A DNA stretch of 64,000 bases from Bog-473 sp963766995 (GTDB lineage: Bacteria; Actinomycetota; Acidimicrobiia; Acidimicrobiales; RAAP-2), in the NCBI GenBank assembly GCA_963766995.1, contig CAVYCE010000001.1:434001-498000 (forward strand). Direction: 5' to 3'. The notes under the pieces are model-generated. The model was not told where the DNA came from. It ran no database searches and saw only the letters and a list, made by a program, of their open reading frames with translations. This document shows positions 41,772 to 50,005 of the stretch, in pieces. The translations under genes were made by a program, and so were the position numbers. Within the stretch, counting starts at the first letter, position 1. Every line of letters begins with the position of its first letter.

Positions 41772-42677
41772 TTAGACCCCGATTGAACCCGCTTCTTCAG
41801 CGCGTATGCGCAGCACGGCCTCGTAGACCCGCCGTCGGGGCACGGACAGCTCCCCTGACAATGCCTCGGCGATCTGCCGCGGTCCATCGGCCGACTCCAG
41901 GCTGAGCCGGACCCGAATGGCGGCATCGACGGTGGCGTCGTCCACTGGGCCGGCCGGCGGCGCGCCGGCCACCACCAGCACCACCTCTCCGCGCACGTCG
42001 CGTGCCGCCCAGGCATCGGCGGCCGCGCCAGCCAGACCGCGCCACACCTCTTCGTGCACCTTGGTCAGTTCGCGCACCACCGCCACCGGACGCACAGCGT
42101 CGATGGCGGCCACGTCGGCCAGGGTGGCGGCCAGCCGACCGGGGGCTTCGAGCACCACAGTGGTGCGCTCATCAGCCATGGCAGCTCGCAGCCGATCGCG
42201 GCGTTCGGGACCCTTACGGGGCAGGAAGCCCTCGACGCAGAAGCGATCGGTGGGCAGTCCACTCACCACCAGTGCCGCCAACACCGACGATGGGCCGGGT
42301 ATCACGCTGATCCGCAGGCCGGCCTTAGCCACGGCTTCCACCAGAAGTGACCCCGGGTCGGAAATGCCGGGCAGGCCAGCGTCGCTGACCACCGCCACCG
42401 TGCCCCCACCTCGCACACAGTCGAGCACGGTGTCGACCCGGCTCCCCTCATTGTGCTCGTGCACCGACAGCAGACGATCGCCGGTCGCTCCCTTGGCTGA
42501 GATCGCCATGGCCGAGAGCAGCGCCCTCGTCCGCCGGGTGTCCTCGCAACAGATCAGGTCGGCCTCGGCCAACGCACTACGCGCCCGATCTGACAGATCC
42601 CCCAGATTCCCAATCGGTGTAGCCACCAGCAGGAGCAATCCTTCTGTCGGACCACTTCCGGCGGAGGTTCCCGTCAT
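41772..42677 (-). CDS. rsmI: 16S rRNA 2'-O-ribose C1402 methyltransferase
   Basis: About 301 residues from the ATG at 42677, chosen because it overlaps the DUF192 stop by 4 bases. The tetrapyrrole-methylase fold shows LVATPIGNLGDLSDRA at the start, CEDTRRTR, VAVVSDAGLPGISDPGSLLVEA and VIPGPSSVLAALVVSGLPTDRFCVEGFLPRKG, all diagnostic of RsmI. It acts on the decoding centre of 16S rRNA. It precedes metG by 48 bases. Confidence 0.95.
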   Translation of the reverse strand: MTGTSAGSGPTEGLLLLVATPIGNLGDLSDRARSALAEADLICCEDTRRTRALLSAMAISAKGATGDRLLSVHEHNEGSRVDTVLDCVRGGGTVAVVSDAGLPGISDPGSLLVEAVAKAGLRISVIPGPSSVLAALVVSGLPTDRFCVEGFLPRKGPERRDRLRAAMADERTTVVLEAPGRLAATLADVAAIDAVRPVAVVRELTKVHEEVWRGLAGAAADAWAARDVRGEVVLVVAGAPPAGPVDDATVDAAIRVRLSLESADGPRQIAEALSGELSVPRRRVYEAVLRIRAEEAGSIGV

Positions 42678-43007
42678 GGAATCTCGCGGATCTCGAACTG
42701 ATCCCCGACCCGCACCTTCCAGCGCTCCCAACTTCCGGCACGGGCCTGGACGACGCTGCGGGTGCCCCGCTGGGGCAAAACGACCCGCCTTGGAGCCACC
42801 CTGGCCACTCCGAGAACCACCAGCTCATCGTTCAAGAAGGCCACGTCGACGGGGGAATGCCGCTCCGATGGTGTGCACCAGGCGAGAGCACGGTGTCTGC
42901 ACGGCGCCGTCGTGGCCCTCAAAGCCCTTCCAGCGATCCTCGGCTTCATCGACCATCTGCAGGGCGCAGACCACATCGCCATCACGGAGCAGCCATCCGG
43001 ACCGCAT
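42674..43007 (-). pseudogene. DUF192 protein split by one base in a C run
   Basis: The N-terminal part (WLLRDGDVVCALQMVDEAEDRWKGFEG...SRLVHTIGAAFP) and the C-terminal part (PVDVAFLNDELVVLGVARVAPRRVVLPQRGTRSVVQ) are one DUF192 domain read in two frames. Deleting one C from the five-C run at 42851-42855 joins them as F-PVDVAFL. DUF192 is a small fold of unclear function. The corrected length is about 110 residues. The gene lies in a patch where every gene has the same kind of defect, so a sequence error is the likely cause. Confidence 0.72.
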
Positions 43008-43084
43008 AGGCGCCTGAGGCTAACGGCTGTCCAGAGGCCGCCGCAACAAGGGGGCCGCCCAGCCGGGTCTAAGATGGCGAACTT

Positions 43085-43169
43085 ATGTCGAAAGCGAACC
43101 GTGAAGCGCAAACTCAGGGCCAAGAAGAAGGCCAACCACGGCAAGAAGCCGAATTGCGGTCGGGGCTAA
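43085..43169 (+). CDS. bL37-like small ribosomal protein, frame restored by one base
   Basis: Deleting one A from the AAA at 43091-43093 gives MSKRTVKRKLRAKKKANHGK then KPNCGRG, a 27-residue basic peptide that fits mycobacterial bL37 in length and in the K-ANHGK-PN motif. Without the correction, the same ending can only be read from an ATG at 43074 as MANLCRKRTVKRK..., which is unlike the family at its start. The gene diverges from the DUF192 gene. Confidence 0.72.
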
Positions 43170-43181
43170 CTCGCATCCCTC

Positions 43182-44065
43182 TCAGCTCTCGGCTGAGGGC
43201 CGGTACCTTTCCACGCCACACCCTTCTGAAGCCAGGACCTCGGAGAGCGTCGTCGGGAGATCCGAGATGATCCCGTCGACCCCCAGTCCCATCAGCCGCT
43301 CCATGGCGGTCGACATCGTTGATGGTCCACACATGGACCGCCTTGCCGATGCGATGTGCCGCGTCGACGAACGCCTGATCGACAATGACCAGGTCCCCCT
43401 GACGCTCGGGCACCTGATACGCCACGGCCGGCGTCACGGGCGGCTCGCTGCCGTCGCGGACCGCCTGGTAGAACGCGGCTGTCGCCATCGTGCCGGCTGA
43501 CGTCGGCACGTCGGGAGCGTAGCCGCCGGAAGCATCGGTGGCCGGGATCGAGGAATGAAGCCACGATGACGTCGTCGATGCGCCCGAACTCGGCCAGCAG
43601 ACTGGGCCAGCGCCTCTTCATAGGGGGCCACCATGGGTGCCGTCTGCTTGATGTCCAGGTTCAGCACCACGCCGGGAAACTCCTCGAGCACCTCGCGCAA
43701 CGTGAGTGATCCCGTAGGACGGGTCGTCGGGCGCCCGACCCCGGTAGGGATAGGACTCGGCCGGTTGGTCCGGCGTGACATCGGCGCCGGGGATGAACCA
43801 GTAGGAGAAGTCGAGCTGCCTCAGCTCGGACAACGTGAAGTTGGCGATCAGTCCAGTGGCCCCGGTCGTCCGATCAACGGTGGCGTCGTGGCAGACCACC
43901 AACTCTCCGTCGGCGGTGGCATGGACGTCAAGCTCAATGGCCGTCGCGCCCGCGGCCACAGCACTCCGTGAGCGCAAACCGCGTCGACGACGGCGACTCC
44001 CACGCTCCTCCCTGGTGGGCATACGAGATGATGCGGCGTTCCAGCCAGACGGAGTCAGAGGGCAC
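43182..44065 (-). pseudogene. glycerophosphodiester phosphodiesterase with about five frameshifts
   Basis: Pieces in shifting frames line up as one GDPD: RRIISYAHQGGAWESPSST, SAVAAGATAIELDVHATADGELVVCHDATVDRTTG, TLREVLEEFPGVVLNLDIKQ, LLAEFGRIDDVIVASFLD, TSAGTMATAAFYQAVRDG, VHVWTINDVD, and MERLMGLGVDGIISDLPTTL. The HQG, ELDVH and HD motifs for metal and catalysis are all there. Each shift (near 43969, 43705, 43605, 43545, 43308) is a +1 insertion, mostly in a short homopolymer. The start is uncertain (GTG near 44065). The family cleaves glycerophosphodiesters to glycerol 3-phosphate. Confidence 0.75.
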
Positions 44066-44107
44066 CCTCCCGATGGTAACGGTCCCTCCCGGTAGCCTCT
44101 GCCCGCC

Positions 44108-44706
44108 GTGCTCGATCACCTCCTGGTCCACCTCATCAGCTCCATCCGTACCTCCTTCGATCGAGGCGCTCCTGCAACGCCAGGCCGTCGAGGAGCGCTT
44201 CAGCGTCGACGTATTCCTGGGCGACGTCTCGTGGGAGACCTCCTACAGCCTGCCGGGCGAAGAGAAGCCACCCCGAGTTCGGGCCGACCTGTCGTTGGAC
44301 TGGCCTACTTGGAGCCAGACCTCCTACCGGAGCTGGTCCATCGGTGAATCACCGGACGAACTGCCCGAGGCCATCATTCGAGGTCGCGCTCCGCGTACAG
44401 CGCCTGTCCGAGGCCCCGGATCCCGAACTGGTCTTCGGCGCCCTGCCTGGCACCAAACCCCTCTTCGGTGAAGGCACCTTGACTCGCACCACCACCACCA
44501 TTGAGCAGGTGCATTCGGCGTCCCGCATGCGTTGGGCCGTGGAGGCCACCTACGAAGGGTCGATCCGATTCACCGAGTCGCAGATGGAGGACCCGAGCGA
44601 GATCGACCCGGAGATCGCCCAGCTCACCCGCTGGATCTCCTCCACCCTCATCTCCCTGGCTGACCTGCCCTTCTCATTCCTGATGCCCGACGAGGACGAC
44701 GAATAA
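44108..44706 (+). pseudogene. unknown protein with two frameshifts
   Basis: Three frames join as one protein of ~198 residues: LDHLLVHLISSIRTS, then EALLQRQAVEERFSVDVFLGDVSWETSYSLPGEE, then EVALRVQRLSEAPDPELVFGALPGTKPLF and an acidic end (FLMPDEDDE). Extra bases lie near 44155 (TT) and 44376 (TT). There is no signal peptide and no recognised family; the composition suggests a soluble beta-rich protein. It is divergent from the GDPD gene. Confidence 0.55.
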
Positions 44707-44768
44707 CGCTGGCGTTGGCGGCCCGACTGGTATGTGATGCCCGTGAGCCACTAGGGATTGTTCTCGAA

Positions 44769-45551
44769 ATGCGAACCCTTCTCCATTTCCTCCAATCTCA
44801 CCGGTCCGCCTTGAGGGCCGGAGGTGTCGCCCTCTGCTTGTCAACGGGCACCGTCCTAGCCGCCTGCGGCGGATTCGGCCCCTCCTGCACCCTCGGCCAA
44901 TCAGGGCCTGATTCTGAACCAGCCCACTCCAAGCCACGTGCAGCTGGAGAACCAGTACGGCCAGGCCGTCACCCTGGCCGGGCTCAAGGGCAAGGCGGTG
45001 GTCTTGGCTCCGTTCCTGACCAACTGCCAGGACGAATGCCCCCTGCTGACCGCCGCCTTCATTGGTCTCCAGCGTGACGTCAAAGCAGCCGGACTCGGCT
45101 CCAAGGTGGTCTTCATTGAGGCCACCGTGGATCCCGGGCGCGACACGGTGTCCCGTTTGTTGGCCTATCAGAAGTACGTCGGCGCCGACTGGGATCTCTG
45201 GACCGGTAGCACCGGCCAATCTGGCCACTTTCTGGAAAGCCTTCGGGGTGAGCTACCAGATCGTCCCGGAGGCGCAGACCGCCGCATATCGACCCGCTCA
45301 CCGGCAAGCCGCTGACCTACGACGTCAACCACACCGACGGCTACATACTGATGAACGACAAGGGCAACGAGCGCTTCGTCGACACCAATGCGCCCAACTT
45401 GCACGGCAAGCTGGCCAAGAAGCTCACCGCGTTCCTCAACGCCGGCGGCATCGAAGGGCTGCACCATCCCCAGCCGCTGGACTGGTCGGTGAACCAGGCG
45501 CTGGCCGCCATCAGTTGGGTGGTCGGCACCACCATCCCGGCCGCCGGCTAG
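44769..45551 (+). pseudogene. SCO1/SenC-family lipoprotein with three frameshifts
   Basis: The start MRTLLHFLQSHRSALRAG leads to a lipobox (VLAACGG). After extra bases near 44874, 45214 and 45284 are removed, a thioredoxin-fold SCO1 domain follows: QLENQYGQAVTLAGLKGKAVVLAPFLTNCQDECPLL (copper site C-x3-C), IEATVDPGRD, FWKAFGVSYQIV and VNHTDGYILMNDKGN (the copper-binding His). SCO1 proteins deliver copper to the CuA site of cytochrome oxidase. It is followed by the COG4315-like lipoprotein gene after 2 bases. The extra bases are probably sequence errors. Confidence 0.78.
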
Positions 45552-45553
45552 CC

Positions 45554-46062
45554 ATGTCCGAGACCGTTCCACCGACCAGGTCTCTTCGTCACTGCTGCCC
45601 TGGCCGGCGCAGCCTTCGGCCTGAGCGCCTGCAACAGCGGCTCAGTCACCCAGCTTACCTCGCCACCCACCACCGACTCGGCCCTGACCCTGACCATTCA
45701 GCACACGCCTGACGGGGACATTTTGGCGACCGGCGGCGGCGACACGCTCTATGACTTCGTACCCGACACCCGCACTCACAGCGCCTGCCTCAACGACGGG
45801 TGCGTGTTCCAATGGCCCCCGCTCGTCATGTACGGCCTCGTCCGGGTGGGGCCCGGCGTGCAAGTCATCACTGGTGGGCACCCTCAAGCGCCCCGACGGC
45901 TCCACCCAGATCAGCTACAACGGCCACCCGCTGTACACGTACAACCACGACGTGAAGCCAGGCATGGTGACGGGTCAGGCCATCGACCAGGATGGCGGGC
46001 CTTGGTATGTCTTGACACCGAGCGGGAACGAAATCCACGCCCAGTTCAGCGTGACGAGTTAG
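45554..46062 (+). pseudogene. COG4315-like 'secreted repeat' lipoprotein with two frameshifts
   Basis: After removal of extra bases near 45579 and 45862 the protein reads MSETVPPT, a signal peptide ending in a lipobox (AAFGLSACNSGS), then DTLYDFVPDTRTHSACLNDGCVFQWPPLV and LYTYNHDVKPGMVTGQAIDQDGGPWYVLTPSG. The two Y-x-[FY]-x-x-D motifs and the C-x-GCVFQWPP segment mark the predicted lipoprotein family COG4315, whose function is unknown but which often lies near respiratory or redox genes. It ends tail-to-tail with the next gene (4-base overlap). Confidence 0.7.
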
Positions 46063-47717
46063 TCCCCGTTAGCGGAAATCACCTGCAGGAACGCACCTTG
46101 GGTGTCCACGTTGCCGTAGCTATTGGTGAACACGGCGTCGTACTCGGTGTCATTCACCGCTGGTGTGGCTTGGAAGGCCAAGGTCGGAGACGTCGCTCCC
46201 GAAATCGGTTCCCACGTTCCGCCGCTGTTGTACGAGACGTACCACTGCACCGACGACGCATTGTTGGCTTCGGCCGTGAATGAGGCCGTCGACCCCGCTG
46301 GCAGCTCTTGGCTCTGCGGCTGGGTGATGATCACCGGCAGGCCCGCCGTGTTGCAGTAGTAGGTCGTTGACCCGGGGCAGTAACTGCAATTTGTGGTCTC
46401 AATGTTGCAGTAAGCGCCACAGTTAGTGGTGGTGGCATCGCAGCTCCCCACCGTGAGCACGACGGGAGTGGTCGCCACGGCGCCGAACTGGTTGGTGAAG
46501 ACAGCGCGGTAAAGACCACCGCTCTCCGACTGCACCGTCTGGAACGTCAACGTGTTGCTGGTGGCATTGGCAATGTCGTTGTAGGAGCCGCCCTCGTTGA
46601 GCGATACCTGCCACTGCACGAAGGGCACCGGGTTACCCGAGGCTGCTGCGGTGAACGTCGCCGTTCCACCCGTTGGCACATCTTCCGGCTGCGGGCTCTG
46701 GGTTACCACCGGAGCGCTGCCGTATGGCGTCGTCCCGGGGTATTGCGGCTCGGGCGTTGACGTGACAGGAGTGACGGTCGTCGGAGCAATGTATTGGAAC
46801 TGCCCGGGCACGAAGGTCGCTGCACCCACCACGGGTGAAGAGGTGAGGTTGCCCGTCGACAGGGTGACCGGGTACGACGGCGCATCGCCGAAGGAGGCAA
46901 CGGTGAGGGCGCTGTTGGTCGTGTCGTTGGTCACCAGCCAGTAACCACCGTTGTCCGGCGTGGGTGAAAGCGCCTGCCACGAAGGCACGCCGAGGCCAGC
47001 GCCGGAGCCGTAGAACTGGGCGTCGCCAAAGTCGAACACACCGCCGTCAGACCCGACCAGGCGGTAGCCGTGGCCGTCAGGCGTGCTCTCAATGAACCGA
47101 ATCGGGGCTGCCAGCTGCTGGCCGCCCATGGAGCCCAGGTAGGGAGCGTTGAAGGAGAACACGCCACCATCGGAAGCGACCAACCAGTAGCCACCGGTTT
47201 CCGGGTCTGCCGTCATGCCCACAATCGGCGCCACCAGCTGGTCGGCACCGGTGGAGCCCCAGTACTGAGCATTTCCGAAGGTGAAGATGCCCCCGTCAGA
47301 TGCCACCAGCCAATACCCGCCGCCATTGGCGGTGGGGGCAATGCCCACAATGGGAGCGTTGAGGCGCTGTCCGCCCATCGATCCGTAGTACTGCGCGTCA
47401 CCAAAAGTAAAGACACCACCATCGGACGCCACCAACCAGTAGCCACCACCGTCAGGGGTGGCAGCAATACCCACAATGGGAGCATTGAGGTGGCCGCTCA
47501 GCGAGCCCACGCCGGCGGTCACGTTGCAACCGGACGGCGTCTCTTCGTTGACCGTCCCGTCAGCGTGAGCCACCAGCAGTGCGTAACTGCCACAGGTGGC
47601 CGACGCGCCTGCATTGCCCAACACAGGCGTCGAAGCCAGCAGTGAGGCACTCACCACAAGGCCAGTGGCCAGCGACGCCGCCGCTGCAACACTGCCCAGA
47701 ACACGTGTGATCTTCAA
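46059..47717 (-). CDS. secreted protein with YWLVASDGG repeats and two Ig-like domains
   Basis: A 552-residue exported protein with a signal peptide to about residue 40. Residues 70-275 hold five ~42-residue units of the form GGGYWLVASDGGVFTFGDAQYYGS then an APIVGIA strand, which suggest a beta-propeller. After a Thr/Pro linker come two immunoglobulin-like domains (PVVTQSPQPEDVPTGGTATFTAAAS..., about 340-425, and VIITQPQSQELPAGSTASFTAEA..., about 465-550) separated by a Cys-rich insert (CDATTTNCGAYCNIETTNCSYC). It is a likely surface adhesin or structural protein. The start is TTG with GGGAGG upstream. Confidence 0.82.
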   Translation of the reverse strand: MKITRVLGSVAAAASLATGLVVSASLLASTPVLGNAGASATCGSYALLVAHADGTVNEETPSGCNVTAGVGSLSGHLNAPIVGIAATPDGGGYWLVASDGGVFTFGDAQYYGSMGGQRLNAPIVGIAPTANGGGYWLVASDGGIFTFGNAQYWGSTGADQLVAPIVGMTADPETGGYWLVASDGGVFSFNAPYLGSMGGQQLAAPIRFIESTPDGHGYRLVGSDGGVFDFGDAQFYGSGAGLGVPSWQALSPTPDNGGYWLVTNDTTNSALTVASFGDAPSYPVTLSTGNLTSSPVVGAATFVPGQFQYIAPTTVTPVTSTPEPQYPGTTPYGSAPVVTQSPQPEDVPTGGTATFTAAASGNPVPFVQWQVSLNEGGSYNDIANATSNTLTFQTVQSESGGLYRAVFTNQFGAVATTPVVLTVGSCDATTTNCGAYCNIETTNCSYCPGSTTYYCNTAGLPVIITQPQSQELPAGSTASFTAEANNASSVQWYVSYNSGGTWEPISGATSPTLAFQATPAVNDTEYDAVFTNSYGNVDTQGAFLQVISANGD

Positions 47718-47733
47718 GGGACCACCCTCCCTT
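47716..47733 (-). promoter_or_regulatory. hairpin covering the ribosome-binding site of the secreted repeat protein
   Basis: AAGGGA and TCCCTT pair across a 6-base loop. The stem includes the GGGAGG Shine-Dalgarno side and ends on the TTG start codon, so folding would block initiation. Confidence 0.35.
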
Positions 47734-47815
47734 TATGAATGGCTGGAAGTTCCGCCGTATGGCACGACGTTAACCCCCATACCCCCGCTGCGCCGAATTC
47801 ACGCCACTGAGGGTG

Positions 47816-48901
47816 TCAATTGTTGAAACGGAACTCGACCACGTCACCATCACGCATGACGTAGTCCTTCCCTTCCATGCGTGCTTTTCCGGCCGCACGT
47901 GCCGCGACCACGGATTTTGTCTCCATGAGGTCCTCGAAACCGACAATTTCTGCCTTAATGAAGCCCGTCTCGAAATCGGTGTGGATGACGCCCGCAGCCT
48001 TAGGCGCAGTGTCCCCAATGTGGATGGTCCAGGCTCGAGCCTCCTTGGGCCCGGCGGTGAGAAAGGTCTGGAGGCCCAGGGTGGAAAAGCCGATTCGGAC
48101 CAACTTCTCCAGGCCCGACTCCACCTGCCCATAGCTCTCCAGAAGCTCCTTGGCATCGTCCGGCGCCATGGTGGCCACCTCAGCCTCAATCTGGGCGCAC
48201 AGCACAATGCACGATGCCGGGGCCGCGGATGCCTCCAGTCGAGATGCCAGCTGTCCATCGCTCATGGCGCCTTCGTCCACGTTGAAGACATACACAAATG
48301 GCTTGGCCGTCAACAAATGGAGGTCGTAAAGGAGGTCGAGATCCACTTCACCCGAGGAGGCGGCACTCGAAATGGTGCGCCCTTCGTTGAGAATCCGCTC
48401 GGCCATCGCCACCGCCTCAGCCTGGGGCTTGAGTTCAGGCTTGGCCCTGGCCTCCTTGGCCAGGCGGGGCAGCCGGTTCTCTACCGTCTGCAGGTCCGCC
48501 AGAATGAGCTCGGTATTGACGGTGCCGATGTCCCCTTCAGGGTCGACCCGACCGTCCACGTGGATGACGTCATCGTCGTGGAACACGCGAACGACCTGGC
48601 AGATGGCGTCGCTCTCCCGGATGGCGGCCAGGAACTTGTTGCCCAGCCCCTCACCTTGGGAGGCGCCCCGAACAATCCCGGCGATGTCGACGAAGGTCAC
48701 GGTGGCCGGCACGATCGGCGCATCGTCGTAGAGGGCGGCCAGTTGGGGCAGACGGGCATCGGGTACGGCCACCACGCCCACGTTGGGATCGATGGTGGCG
48801 AATGGGTAGTTGGCGGCCAACACGTCGTTGTTGGTCAGAGCGTTGAACAACGTTGACTTGCCAACATTGGGCAGTCCAACAATGCCGATGGAAAGTGACA
48901 C
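47816..48901 (-). CDS. ychF: ribosome-binding ATPase YchF
   Basis: About 361 residues from the GTG at 48901 (VSLSIGIVGLPNVGKSTLFNALT). The Obg-like fold has the P-loop GLPNVGKST, the FATIDPNVG switch, G3 DIAGIVRGASQGEGLGNKFL and NVDEGAM in place of NKxD, which explains ATP use. The C-terminal TGS domain contains FLTAGPKEARAWTIHIGDTAPKAAGVIHTDFETGFIKAEI. It regulates stress responses and binds the 70S ribosome. It follows the PfkB kinase by 4 bases. Confidence 0.96.
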   Translation of the reverse strand: MSLSIGIVGLPNVGKSTLFNALTNNDVLAANYPFATIDPNVGVVAVPDARLPQLAALYDDAPIVPATVTFVDIAGIVRGASQGEGLGNKFLAAIRESDAICQVVRVFHDDDVIHVDGRVDPEGDIGTVNTELILADLQTVENRLPRLAKEARAKPELKPQAEAVAMAERILNEGRTISSAASSGEVDLDLLYDLHLLTAKPFVYVFNVDEGAMSDGQLASRLEASAAPASCIVLCAQIEAEVATMAPDDAKELLESYGQVESGLEKLVRIGFSTLGLQTFLTAGPKEARAWTIHIGDTAPKAAGVIHTDFETGFIKAEIVGFEDLMETKSVVAARAAGKARMEGKDYVMRDGDVVEFRFNN

Positions 48902-48905
48902 GTGG

Positions 48906-49961
48906 TTAGTCCTGGGCCAGCAAACCGGCCGTCTCAGCCAGCTGCCGCAGATCCGCTTCAGGGCGAGCCCCGACATGGGAGATGACTTCCGCCGCGCACA
49001 GCCCACCTAGCTGCGTGCTGGCCACCGGATCCATCCCATGGGTCAGACCGAACAAGAAGCCGGCGGCGAAGAGATCTCCCGCACCCGTGGTGTCGACCAC
49101 CTGAGATGCGCTCGCCGCCGCCACCTCTTCGGGCCCGTGGGCGGTGAGCACCACCGAGCCCTGTGCCCCACGGGTCATGACAACAAGGAGCCCGGTTTCT
49201 TCGGCTGCTTCTAGCGCACCCATGTAGGTCGACGAGCCGAAGAGCATGGTGAGCTCCTCCTCGTTGCCCAACAAAATGTCGATGTCGTCGATCAACAGAT
49301 CGAGGAACTCGCGTTGGTGACGACTCACGCAGAACGGATCGGACAGCGACAATGCCACAGAGCCATTGGCATGGTGGGAAGTCGCTGCGGCGTGGCGCAT
49401 GGCCTCTTTGGCCGCTGGCACGTCCCATAGATAGCCCTCGAGGAGCACGATGGAGGCGCGCTCGATCATTCCCTCCGACACGCCGGCAGTGGTCAATGTG
49501 GACGCCGCACCCAAGTAGGTCCCCATGGTCCGGTCGGCGTCGTCGGTCACCATCACCATGCAACGCCCGGTCCCAAGTTCCTCGCCTTCGGCCGTCTCGC
49601 TAAGCCAGGGCTCGAACTCAACGCCGGCAGCGCGCAGGTTCTCGCCGTAGGTCCGCCCCACTTCATCGTCGGCTACCGCCCCGATAAAGGCGGCTGTCCC
49701 TCCCAATATGGACAGACCGACAGCCGTATTGGCCACCGAGCCGCCCGACACGAACCGCGGTGTCCCCATGATCGACTGCACCGCCGCCGCCTTGGCCAGG
49801 TCGATAAGGGTCATGGAGCCCTTGACCAATTCCAGTCGCTCCAGTTCATCAGCTGTCGTGGAGGCAATGACATCGAGGAGCGGATTCCCGATGGCGACGA
49901 GGTCGAGGTCGCTCCCATCGGAGGAAACGTCCTGGGAATCAGCGGAATTGTTGGCGTGCAC
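48906..49961 (-). CDS. PfkB-family kinase (adenosine kinase-like)
   Basis: About 351 residues from the GTG at 49961. Hallmarks are LVAIGNPLLDVIA near the start, GGSVANTAVGLSILGGTAAFIGAVADDEVG, and DTTGAGDLFAAGFLFGLTHG with the catalytic Asp near the end. The spacing and the GNPLLD opening resemble the adenosine/ribokinase branch. It phosphorylates a nucleoside or sugar with ATP; adenosine is the best guess. It is divergent from the aminopeptidase gene (44-base gap). Confidence 0.85.
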   Translation of the reverse strand: MHANNSADSQDVSSDGSDLDLVAIGNPLLDVIASTTADELERLELVKGSMTLIDLAKAAAVQSIMGTPRFVSGGSVANTAVGLSILGGTAAFIGAVADDEVGRTYGENLRAAGVEFEPWLSETAEGEELGTGRCMVMVTDDADRTMGTYLGAASTLTTAGVSEGMIERASIVLLEGYLWDVPAAKEAMRHAAATSHHANGSVALSLSDPFCVSRHQREFLDLLIDDIDILLGNEEELTMLFGSSTYMGALEAAEETGLLVVMTRGAQGSVVLTAHGPEEVAAASASQVVDTTGAGDLFAAGFLFGLTHGMDPVASTQLGGLCAAEVISHVGARPEADLRQLAETAGLLAQD

Positions 49962-50005
49962 GGTGCGAGAACCTACTCGGAGAGCGGCAGGTAGCCTTCC
50001 CAGCC

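Noticed and set aside
47813..48856. Plus-strand open frame of ~347 codons opposite ychF
   Set aside because: A shadow of a highly conserved gene, with no domain of its own.
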